DNA of 45,089 nucleotides from Scatosoma sp045594025. GTDB lineage: Bacteria > Bacillota > Clostridia > Christensenellales > Borkfalkiaceae. Below the pieces are notes generated by a model. The model saw nothing but the letters and a program-made list of their open reading frames with translations. It was not told the DNA's origin and ran no database searches. Location: the NCBI GenBank assembly GCA_045594025.1, contig JAZNXS010000042.1, positions 1 through 45,089 of the forward strand. The letters are read 5' to 3'. Shown one piece after another: positions 24,518 to 30,612 of the stretch. How positions within the stretch are numbered: position 1 is the first letter of the stretch; every line of letters starts with the position of its first letter. The position numbers and the translations under genes are program-made.

Positions 24518-24908
24518 AAGGCTGAGCCTTGACGCAAACTTAGTGTCTTATTACACGTTTTTTAAGATAGTTGCGTACATGCCCCGTGCGAGATATGCGA
24601 ATACACTTCCGTACATACCCCGTGTGTGATACGCGAAACGATATTAAAGAACGTTGATAACACTCACTACGTGGTCCAGCGGAACGCTGGTCTTATCGTA
24701 CGTTTTTTAAGGTGGTTGCGTACATACCCCATGCGTGATATACGAAACAATGTTAAAGAACGTTGATAACACTCACTACGTGGTCCAGCGGAACGCTGGT
24801 CTTATCGTACGTTTTTTAAGGTAGTTGCGTACATACCCCGTGCGTGATATGCGAAACAATGTTAAAGAACGTTGATAGCACTCACTACGTGGTCCAGCGG
24901 AACGCTGG
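24518..24908. repeat. Family A structured repeats, three tandem copies
   Basis: Starting after a perfect hairpin (AAGGCT-G-AGCCTT, 24518-24530), copy 1 spans about 24539-24690 and contains an internal duplication of its central hairpin. Copies 2 and 3 are 24691-24799 and 24800-24908, an exact 109-bp period. Each copy has ACGTTTTTTAA paired with TTAAAGAACGT and ends in CCAGCG-GAA-CGCTGG. Copy 3 ends one base before the stop codon of the HD-domain gene at 24909. A fourth, diverged copy lies at 36377-36513. No gene lies in 24392-24908. Confidence 0.85.
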
Positions 24909-25493
24909 TTAGAAGCATTCTAATTCATCCAAGGTCAGCTCAAACGAAGGGATAAAATTCTGAAAGAAATATTCCACTTCGGGGATATTTCTGCTATGCA
25001 AATCCTCTTCAATACTCTTTTTCGCCTTGGAAAATTCTCCGTTACCTGAACGCAGTTCTTCCAAACACTTGATATACGCCGCCAAGCGGTCAGCCGCTTT
25101 TACCAGTCCGTATTCCTCACTCTCTTCATCGGCAAGCACGTACGGCTTGATTCCACCCTTCATTTCCTCGGGCAGGGTAGCCACAATTCTTTCGCAAGCG
25201 TTCTTCTCCAGTTCCTTATACGCTCCGTGAATATCGCGATTGTAGTACTTAATCGGCGTGGGTAAATCCCCCGTCATGACCTCGCTCACCTCGTGATACA
25301 TCGCGTACAGCACCGTTTTCAATACGTCCACGTTGCCGCCGAACACGTCGTTTCGAATGGTAGCAAGCGCGTGCGCGAGCACGGCAACCGACTGCGAATG
25401 TTCCATAATGTTTTCCTTTCTCGTCGAACGCATCAACTGCCAACGCTTGATATACTTCATTCTATCCATATAGGCATAAAAATCGTAACGCAT
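24909..25493 (-). CDS. HD-domain 5'-deoxynucleotidase, YfbR-like
   Basis: 194 residues, a usual length for YfbR-type enzymes. The HD-fold metal ligands are visible: H in MEHSQSV, the HE pair in MYHEVSEVMTGDLPTPIKY, and D in KAADRLAAYIKCLEEL. YfbR and its relatives remove the phosphate from deoxyribonucleoside 5'-monophosphates and help balance dNTP pools in the cytoplasm. The start at 25493 has AGAGGA eight bases upstream; an upstream in-frame start would place the ribosome site inside the gene. It diverges from the thiamine transporter, and I found no clean promoter for it. Family A repeats abut its stop codon directly. The HAD-guanylate kinase fusion at 21738 is another nucleotide enzyme close by; a link is speculative. 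Confidence 0.88.
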   Translation of the reverse strand: MRYDFYAYMDRMKYIKRWQLMRSTRKENIMEHSQSVAVLAHALATIRNDVFGGNVDVLKTVLYAMYHEVSEVMTGDLPTPIKYYNRDIHGAYKELEKNACERIVATLPEEMKGGIKPYVLADEESEEYGLVKAADRLAAYIKCLEELRSGNGEFSKAKKSIEEDLHSRNIPEVEYFFQNFIPSFELTLDELECF

Positions 25494-25531
25494 AATTTTT
25501 TCCTCTTTTTTTATTTTTCCCCGTTCTGTGT

Positions 25532-25560
25532 TTGACAAAACCGTTTGAAACGCATATAAT
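25532..25560 (+). promoter_or_regulatory. Perfect consensus promoter of the thiamine transporter
   Basis: TTGACA (25532-25537), 17 bp, TATAAT (25555-25560). Such strength is usual where a riboswitch does the control. Confidence 0.95.
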
Positions 25561-25578
25561 GTAATTACAAAATTAAAT

Positions 25579-25666
25579 AACGTATCCGTCGTGGGTGCCT
25601 TGTAAAAGGCTGAGATTATACCATTTGAATCGGCAGGGTAATCCCTGAGCGAGAGATTGATAACCG
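25579..25666 (+). promoter_or_regulatory. TPP riboswitch (thi box)
   Basis: The thi-box core is clear: GTGGGTGCC, then AAAGGCTGAGATTATACC, then TTGAATCGGCAGGGTAATCC and CTGAGCGAGAGA. P1 can form from AACG-TATC with GATA-CGTT. It binds thiamine pyrophosphate. With the terminator that follows it should turn the ThiT gene off when thiamine is plentiful. Confidence 0.95.
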
Positions 25667-25706
25667 TTTTTCCGCACTATATCAATATAGTCGGACTATA
25701 AGAACT

Positions 25707-25739
25707 CACCCACTAAAGAATTAGATCGGGTGTTTTTTT
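25707..25739 (+). terminator. Riboswitch-controlled attenuator
   Basis: CACCC/GGGTG with inner CTAA/TTAG around AGAA, then seven T residues. It ends 37 bases before the ThiT start codon. The ACTCACCCAC arm is also complementary to GTGGGTG in the aptamer, a likely antiterminator pairing. Confidence 0.9.
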
Positions 25740-25776
25740 CTTTATCATACGTGCGGCGGTACAAAAAGGAGTTTTT

Positions 25777-26880
25777 ATGTTTCTTCATTCCCTTTTAAGC
25801 GGAGCTACGTGGTATCCCTTACTTTTCGATACGCCGCTTAACGCCGTCCGTTCTGTCGCTATATGGCTGACGCTCGTACTCGTCGTTGCATACCTGGTAT
25901 GTGCATTTTTGCTCAAGCCCGAGAAAAAACAACGGTTTCTTCGCCGTTCTTTTCCGCTTATAATCGCTTACGCCTGCGCGCTTGGGAGCGCGTTCCTCGT
26001 CCTTACTTTTTTAGAGGACGGTATTGAAGGGATTTTATTTGTCCCCTTACTGATTTTACTGCTTTGCATTGTAGGCAGCGCCGTTACGTTACGTTTTAAA
26101 CGTTCGAGGCTCGTATACGTAGTACTGGGCTCGCTTGTCGGCGCAGCGTTCATCGCAACGCTGATTTGTATGGGTATCCACTTCGCGTCGGGAAAAGCCG
26201 CCGAAAACAACTGGCTGACCAACGCAGACGTGGATTCCGCTTGGCTGTACGTCAGCAGCGGACTCTCCGTCCTTACCCTGCTTGCTATCGCGCTGTTTTT
26301 TGGAAAAACCGAAAAAAAGGGGTTTGATTCCAAGTCCATTACATACGCGGCAATTTGCATCGCGATGAGCTTTGCCCTGTCCTTTCTTCGTATCGTGCGT
26401 TTGCCGCAAGGCGGATCTATCACCCCTGCGTCGTTGCTGCCGCTGATGATTTATGCCTATATGTTTGGCGTGAGAAAGGGCATATTCGCAGGCTTTACCT
26501 ACGGCTTTTTACAAGCTTTTCAAGACCCTGCCGTGTTGCACCCTGCGCAATTCCTTTTGGATTACCCCGTCGCGTTTGCCTGGATAGGCTTGACGGGCTT
26601 GTTCGCAAACCGCGGACGGTTGCGCAAAGTTCCGCAAGCGCAATTCGCTATCGGCGGTATTTTGGCAGGTCTTTGCAGATTCTTCATGCATTTCCTTTCG
26701 GGCACGTTCGCATTCGGCGTGTTTGCGCCAGAGGGCACGCCCACCGCGTTATATAGCTTTATCTATCAGGCAGGTTACGTCCTTCCCGACCTCGCAATCG
26801 CCATTGTCGTCGGCATTGTGCTGTTCTCGTCGAAAGCCTTTGTAAAAGAAACGGGAAAATTCCACAAAAAATCAGCGTAA
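25777..26880 (+). CDS. thiT: Thiamine transporter ThiT with an N-terminal membrane extension
   Basis: 367 residues. The C-terminal half (about 185-360) is ThiT, the substrate-binding S component of an ECF transporter: FLRIVRLPQGGSITPASLLP contains the family's GGSIT loop, and QDPAVLHPAQFLLDYPVAF follows. ThiT captures thiamine at the cell surface and works with the shared EcfA-A'-T module, not encoded here. The first 170 or so residues form about five additional hydrophobic segments; usual ThiT proteins are about 180-200 residues, so this is a fusion or extension of unknown role. The TPP riboswitch upstream confirms the substrate. AAAGGAG lies six bases before the ATG. It is monocistronic and ends at a bidirectional terminator shared with rimM. 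Confidence 0.93.
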   Translation: MFLHSLLSGATWYPLLFDTPLNAVRSVAIWLTLVLVVAYLVCAFLLKPEKKQRFLRRSFPLIIAYACALGSAFLVLTFLEDGIEGILFVPLLILLLCIVGSAVTLRFKRSRLVYVVLGSLVGAAFIATLICMGIHFASGKAAENNWLTNADVDSAWLYVSSGLSVLTLLAIALFFGKTEKKGFDSKSITYAAICIAMSFALSFLRIVRLPQGGSITPASLLPLMIYAYMFGVRKGIFAGFTYGFLQAFQDPAVLHPAQFLLDYPVAFAWIGLTGLFANRGRLRKVPQAQFAIGGILAGLCRFFMHFLSGTFAFGVFAPEGTPTALYSFIYQAGYVLPDLAIAIVVGIVLFSSKAFVKETGKFHKKSA

Positions 26881-26902
26881 CCGCATACATGGTATGCATA
26901 TA

Positions 26903-26931
26903 AACCTCTTTCGCTCCAGCGAGAGAGGTTT
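26903..26931. terminator. Bidirectional terminator between thiT and rimM
   Basis: AACCTCTTTCGCT and AGCGAGAGAGGTT form a long stem with one mismatch. It closes both convergent genes, and the minus-strand arm touches the rimM stop. Confidence 0.85.
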
Positions 26932-27431
26932 TAATATACCGCCATTTCGTCGAATTTCGCTTTGTTTACAATCACTTTGCCATTGGCAGGATCGATTTTA
27001 ACAATAATCCCGTTAGTCGCAGGAAATAAGATGGATTTCCCATCTTTTTCCAGCGTATAAACGTCCGAAGAAAGATTGACGATGTTCTTTACCGTGCCAA
27101 GCACCTCGCCATCCTCCGTTTCGCAGGAAAGCCCGATGACGTCCACGATATAGAACTGCCCTTCCTCTAATTGTGGCCCGTCTTCACGGTTTCCCTCCAG
27201 CTTTTTGCCGCGGAACAGCTCCGCTGCGTTGCGATCGGGGATTCCGCGTAAGCCAACGTAAGCAGCGCCGTCAGGCCCTACTCTAAAAGAAAGAATTTTA
27301 TAAGGCTTGTCATCGATATACACCGTACCAAACGTTTTGACGTCATACGGGGAATCGGTAAACGTTTTAATTTTCAACTCCCCTCTGATCCCTTGCGGCT
27401 TTAATACTTCGCCTATAATCAGTCGATCCAT
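26931..27431 (-). CDS. rimM: Ribosome maturation factor RimM
   Basis: 166 residues, the normal size. The N-terminal domain begins IIGEVLKPQGIRGELKI, the RimM signature (GxxxxxxGxxGxxxV-like), and the C-terminal PRC-barrel domain includes FYIVDVIGLSCETEDGEVLGTV. RimM binds S19 and assists 30S head assembly. The start has GGAGAT seven bases upstream. It is last in the run ylxM-ffh-rpsP-khpA-rimM. The usual next genes trmD and rplS are absent: a terminator and the convergent thiT gene follow at once. A terminator-like hairpin also lies between khpA and rimM. Confidence 0.95.
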   Translation of the reverse strand: MDRLIIGEVLKPQGIRGELKIKTFTDSPYDVKTFGTVYIDDKPYKILSFRVGPDGAAYVGLRGIPDRNAAELFRGKKLEGNREDGPQLEEGQFYIVDVIGLSCETEDGEVLGTVKNIVNLSSDVYTLEKDGKSILFPATNGIIVKIDPANGKVIVNKAKFDEMAVY

Positions 27432-27471
27432 GGTTATCTCCGTTGTTATTTTGCCATGTTATATATAAGCC

Positions 27472-27501
27472 AAAAAAAGGCTTTTTTGATAAAGCCTTTT
27501 T
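27472..27501 (-). terminator. Intercistronic terminator between khpA and rimM
   Basis: AAAAAGGCTTT pairs with AAAGCCTTTTT; the minus strand continues with T residues. It may attenuate rimM, or reset transcription if rimM has its own promoter. No clear promoter is visible in the 30 bases before rimM. Confidence 0.7.
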
Positions 27502-27534
27502 GTTGACGTTTTGTGCAAAATCAAGAGCGCGGAA

Positions 27535-27798
27535 TTATTCCTCGTCCGCGTTTACCGCGTCGCCGCCGCGTTCTCTGATTTCAATCACGTATCTTTTGCT
27601 GCTTGCAGGGGTTGCAGAACGAACGATGGTGCGCATCGCCTTTGCGATCTTACCCTGCTTGCCGATTACTTTACCCATATCGGACGGAGAAAGCACAACG
27701 GTCACTTCGATTACGCGGTCCTTTTCATTGACAACGTATTCTACGTTTTCCTTGTCCTCTGCAAACTGCCCGACAATGTACTTGATTAAATCCAGCAT
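27535..27798 (-). CDS. khpA: KH-domain RNA-binding protein KhpA
   Basis: 87 residues, a single type II KH domain with the GxxG loop in MGKVIGKQGKIAKAM at about residues 40-55. KhpA (with KhpB/EloR in many Firmicutes) binds RNA and affects cell elongation and division; it is commonly encoded between rpsP and rimM, as here. The AGGAGA site precedes the ATG chosen; ten codons of upstream frame are left out. The tail GGDAVNADEE is acidic. Two family B repeat elements separate it from rpsP, so the usual tight rpsP-khpA spacing has been opened to about 290 bases. Confidence 0.95.
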   Translation of the reverse strand: MLDLIKYIVGQFAEDKENVEYVVNEKDRVIEVTVVLSPSDMGKVIGKQGKIAKAMRTIVRSATPASSKRYVIEIRERGGDAVNADEE

Positions 27799-27828
27799 AA
27801 TATCTCCTATTTTTCCCTCGTTTATCAC

Positions 27829-27947
27829 GAATACAGATAAGACGAGAAACAGTAAGCATGCCTATAGGCGCGTACCCATGTACGCGATGAAGACACACAA
27901 AACTGTAACAAAGTATTCCGTATATTTGCGCCTATACTTTCATACCC
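27829..27947. repeat. Family B element, diverged copy (B4)
   Basis: It aligns along its length with 27963-28085 (shared AAGACGAGAA, ACACA, AAGTATT and GTATAT blocks). The central hairpin is GCGTAC-CCAT-GTACGC. GAATAC near the left end has its complement GTATTC at 27913-27918. The two elements are in tandem and the same orientation. Confidence 0.7.
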
Positions 27948-27962
27948 AACTGCCCACATGCC

Positions 27963-28085
27963 GTAAACGGCGGAGATGCAAGCAAGACGAGAAGCAGCGA
28001 GTATGCCCGAGGGAACGTACTTAGCGTACGTGACCGAGGCACACGGAACTGCGACGAAGTATTGCGACGTATATACGCCGTTTAC
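27963..28085. repeat. Family B element (B2) flush with the rpsP stop
   Basis: 123 bp bounded by perfect complementary ends GTAAACGGCG and CGCCGTTTAC. The central hairpin is ACGTAC-TTAG-CGTACGT-like. The element begins exactly one base past the rpsP stop on the minus strand. Bases 27948-27962 between B2 and B4 are unique. Confidence 0.8.
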
Positions 28086-28376
28086 TTATTTCGACTTCTT
28101 GGTTTTCGTCTTGGAAGGGCTAAGCTTCGCGCTCTTTTCCATAGCACCCGTCTTTACAAGCAAGTTCTTAACCGTTTCCGTAGGCTGAACGCCTTTTGCA
28201 AGCCAATCCTTTGCCTTTTCTACGTCAACCGTAAGTTCTACGGGATCGCAGGTAGGTCTGTAGTGACCAACGCATTCGATGTATTCGCCCGTTGCAGCCT
28301 TTCTGCTGTCAACAACAACGATACGGTAGATAGGGTTCTTCTTGTCGCCCATTCTGAAAAGTCTCATTTTAACCAT
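28086..28376 (-). CDS. rpsP: 30S ribosomal protein S16
   Basis: 96 residues. MVKMRLFRMGDKKNPIYRIVVVDSRK matches the S16 N-terminus, and YIECVGHYRPTCDPVEL follows; the tail is lysine- and threonine-rich. S16 is an early-binding small-subunit protein. GGAGGT lies eight bases before the ATG at 28376. The neighbour order ffh-rpsP-khpA-rimM is classic, but repeat arrays have expanded both flanks: about 385 bases from ffh and about 290 to khpA. A 5-bp hairpin with a GCAA tetraloop (28420-28433) lies in its leader. Whether it is still co-transcribed with ffh is not clear. Confidence 0.97.
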   Translation of the reverse strand: MVKMRLFRMGDKKNPIYRIVVVDSRKAATGEYIECVGHYRPTCDPVELTVDVEKAKDWLAKGVQPTETVKNLLVKTGAMEKSAKLSPSKTKTKKSK

Positions 28377-28490
28377 AATAAATACCTCCAAAGTATCTTA
28401 AAAATTTTTTCTTATTTTTACGGGTTGCCCCGTTGTTAACGTTATTTAATTTATCGGGACGTCGAAGCGCCGTCCCCTACGGCATGATTT

Positions 28491-28690
28491 GAAGGCAAAG
28501 CCTTCGTGAATTTTCGCTATCGCTCAGTGAATTGAAAACTCCGTTTTCGTGAATTGACGGCTTTGCCGTCGTTATTGTAATATTTCCACAACGCAAAGCT
28601 ACGCTTTGCCATTCACTTGTCGTTAGACAAAATTCACGCGCCGCCAGGCGCAATTCACGTCCGTAGGACAATTCACCTCGTAGCCGCGAG
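28491..28690. repeat. Family C hairpin array (C1)
   Basis: A run of short hairpins separated by GTGAATT on the left half and AATTCAC on the right half. The hairpins include GAAGGC-AAA-GCCTTC, GAAAAC-TCC-GTTTTC, GACGGC-TTT-GCCGTC, GCAAAGC-TAC-GCTTTGC, GCGCC-GCCA-GGCGC and GTCC-GTA-GGAC. The centre holds TTATTGTAATATTTCCACAA. The array is a large imperfect inverted repeat. A second copy is at 44929. No gene lies in 28377-28761. Confidence 0.8.
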
Positions 28691-28754
28691 TGCGCGTACA
28701 AGAAGTACGTAACCGAGCGACAACGCAGAAATGCGACGCAAATATGCGTTTTAT
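28677..28754. repeat. Partial family B element (B3) after ffh
   Basis: It shares the central CGTAC-AAGAA-GTACG hairpin, the ACCGAG block and the AATGCGACGC...ATGCGTTTTAT end with the other B elements, starting 8-10 bases past the ffh stop. Its distal half is missing and family C1 sequence takes over, so C1 may have replaced or inserted into it. Confidence 0.65.
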
Positions 28755-28761
28755 ATTTTGT

Positions 28762-30081
28762 TTAGAAAGGAAGCCTAAACTTACCTTTCCCCCCCTTCAA
28801 CTGCTTCATCAGCATCTTCGTCTGTTCAAACTGCTTTAAAAGCTGATTGATTTCCTGCACGGTTGTACCGGAGCCAGCCGCTATACGGCGTTTTCTCTTA
28901 CTGTCGATAATCGACGGATTGTCGCGTTCTTGCTTTGTCATTGAAAGAATGATCGCCTTGGTGCGCTCGATACGCTTTTCATCGATATCTCCTTCGTTTA
29001 CCTTCAGCTTTCCTGCACCCGGCAACATGGAAAGCATCGCCGACGCGCCACCCATCTTCTTCATCATGGAGAACTGTTCCAGATAATCGCTGAGCGTGAA
29101 CGTATTCGCAAGCATCTTTTGCTGCATTTTCTTGGCGTCCTCTTCCGTAATCGCCTGTTGTGCCTTTTCAATCAGCGACAATACGTCGCCCATACCGAGG
29201 ATTCTCGACGCCATACGTTCGGGATAGAAGGGCTCTAAATCCGTAAGCTTTTCCCCAACGCCGATGAATTTAATCGGCTTACCCGTAACCGCTTTAATCG
29301 AAAGACAAGCGCCGCCGCGTGTATCACCGTCAAGCTTGGTAAGGATAACGCCCGTCACGTCCAATCTCGTGTTGAACGTATCCGCTACGTTGACTGCCTC
29401 TTGCCCCGTCATGGAATCTACCACCAACAGCGTTTCCGTAACGTCCACTTCTTTCTTGATATTTTCCAGCTCCTGCATCAGCGTATCATCGATTTGTAAA
29501 CGACCTGCCGTATCCAGGATAACCGTATCGTAGTTCATCGAGCGAGCATAATCGATTGCCTGCTTCGCCGTCTTCACAGGGGTTTGCGTACCCTTTTCAA
29601 AAACTTCCACCTGCGCGGTTTTCCCCACAACTTGCAGCTGGGTAATTGCCGCGGGACGGTAAATATCGCCCGCCACCAACAAGGGCCTCTTGCCCTGCTT
29701 TTTCAAAAGCATCGCAAGCTTACCGCAGAGCGTCGTTTTACCTGCACCTTGCAAACCGCACATCATAATGACGGTGGGAAGCTTGGGAGATACCTCCAAC
29801 TTCGCGTTTTTCGAGCCCATGAGCGCAATCAATTCCTCATTGACGATCTTGATCACCTGCTGCGCAGGATTCAGCGAGGACAAAATTTCTTGCCCGACCG
29901 CTTTTTCCGATACGTCCGCGATGAATTGCTTGGCTACCTTGAGGTTGACGTCCGCTTCCAACAACGCTACGCGCACTTCGCGCATCGCCGTGCGGATTTC
30001 AAGCTCCGTCAGCTTGCCCCTTTTCGTCAGCTTCGAAAATATATGATTTAATCTTTCCGATAAGGATCCGAATAAAGCCAT
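28762..30081 (-). CDS. ffh: Signal recognition particle GTPase Ffh (SRP54)
   Basis: 439 residues with the N, G and M domains in order. GTPase motifs are GLQGAGKTTLCGKLA (P loop), DTAGRLQ (G3) and TKLDGDTRGG (G4 with the DTRGG SRP loop). The methionine-rich M domain, about 300-430, includes MLPGAGKL and SMTKQERDNP; it binds SRP RNA and signal peptides. Ffh targets nascent membrane and secreted proteins, of which this window encodes many. AAGGAG precedes the ATG by six bases. The start follows the ylxM stop with no gap (TAAATG), so the two are translationally coupled. Confidence 0.97.
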   Translation of the reverse strand: MALFGSLSERLNHIFSKLTKRGKLTELEIRTAMREVRVALLEADVNLKVAKQFIADVSEKAVGQEILSSLNPAQQVIKIVNEELIALMGSKNAKLEVSPKLPTVIMMCGLQGAGKTTLCGKLAMLLKKQGKRPLLVAGDIYRPAAITQLQVVGKTAQVEVFEKGTQTPVKTAKQAIDYARSMNYDTVILDTAGRLQIDDTLMQELENIKKEVDVTETLLVVDSMTGQEAVNVADTFNTRLDVTGVILTKLDGDTRGGACLSIKAVTGKPIKFIGVGEKLTDLEPFYPERMASRILGMGDVLSLIEKAQQAITEEDAKKMQQKMLANTFTLSDYLEQFSMMKKMGGASAMLSMLPGAGKLKVNEGDIDEKRIERTKAIILSMTKQERDNPSIIDSKRKRRIAAGSGTTVQEINQLLKQFEQTKMLMKQLKGGKGKFRLPF

Positions 30082-30504
30082 TTATAACTCCTTGCCCACT
30101 TTGCCGATAACCTCGCCGTCTTCCAGCGTTATCGTTTCTGTGCCAAACTCTTTATGTACAGCGGTTAAGCGCGCCTCTAAAGCGTCTAATTCTTGACAAA
30201 CCTCGGGCGCTTTTTCACGCATTTCCGCGATCCATCGCCCCGTTTCCGTCATGTACGCCGAATATTCCAAAGACAATTCGTCCAAAGCCTTGAGAAATTT
30301 CAGCTTTTCTTCATATTTTTCCAGTTGTTTCCTGCTCTTTTGCAAGCAATCGGAAACACTTTGACGGGAAACCCCTTTCTGTTCGGCAATCTCTCCCAAA
30401 GAAAGGTCGAAATTGAAATACAAATCGGTGATTTCTTTCTGCGTTGCCGTCAACAACGGGGAATACATATCCCAGAGCCGAAGAAAATGCAAATCGTCTT
30501 TCAT
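30082..30504 (-). CDS. ylxM: YlxM-like helix-turn-helix SRP-operon protein
   Basis: 140 residues. The N-terminal half is a sigma-70 region 4-like helix-turn-helix (LTATQKEITDLYFNFDLSLGEIAEQKGVSRQSVSDCLQK, given here by residues about 18-56). The C-terminal half is helical. This is the UPF0122/YlxM family, nearly always just upstream of ffh in Firmicutes; it has been proposed to modulate SRP GTPase activity. The chosen ATG has AGAGGT seven bases upstream. A perfect consensus promoter lies just before it, so ylxM-ffh form a unit separate from rseP. Confidence 0.9.
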   Translation of the reverse strand: MKDDLHFLRLWDMYSPLLTATQKEITDLYFNFDLSLGEIAEQKGVSRQSVSDCLQKSRKQLEKYEEKLKFLKALDELSLEYSAYMTETGRWIAEMREKAPEVCQELDALEARLTAVHKEFGTETITLEDGEVIGKVGKEL

Positions 30505-30538
30505 TTTTCTACCTCTCGTCAGGTTATTACCATAGCCC

Positions 30539-30567
30539 ATTATACACGTTAAAAAACAAGCTGTCAA
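30539..30567 (-). promoter_or_regulatory. Perfect consensus promoter of ylxM-ffh
   Basis: Minus-strand TTGACA (30562-30567), 17 bp, TATAAT (30539-30544). The -35 box lies inside an arm of the adjoining hairpin at 30559-30586. Confidence 0.92.
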
Positions 30568-30586
30568 GCATTTTTACTTGACAGCT
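30559..30586. terminator. Terminator of the pyrH-to-rseP cluster, overlapping the ylxM promoter
   Basis: AGCTGTCAAG and CTTGACAGCT form a perfect 10-bp stem; the minus strand then reads TTGTTTTTT. It closes the upstream cluster about 27 bases past the rseP stop. Confidence 0.88.
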
Positions 30587-30612
30587 ATAATTTTTTTACG
30601 GTTTTTTTATTT

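Noticed and set aside
24539..24908. A CRISPR array
   Set aside because: The repeats are 109 bp, contiguous, without unique spacers, and hairpin-structured; no cas gene is near.
28477..28701. A 74-codon frame on the minus strand
   Set aside because: It coincides with the family C hairpin array and has no ribosome binding site; the repeat explains the sequence.
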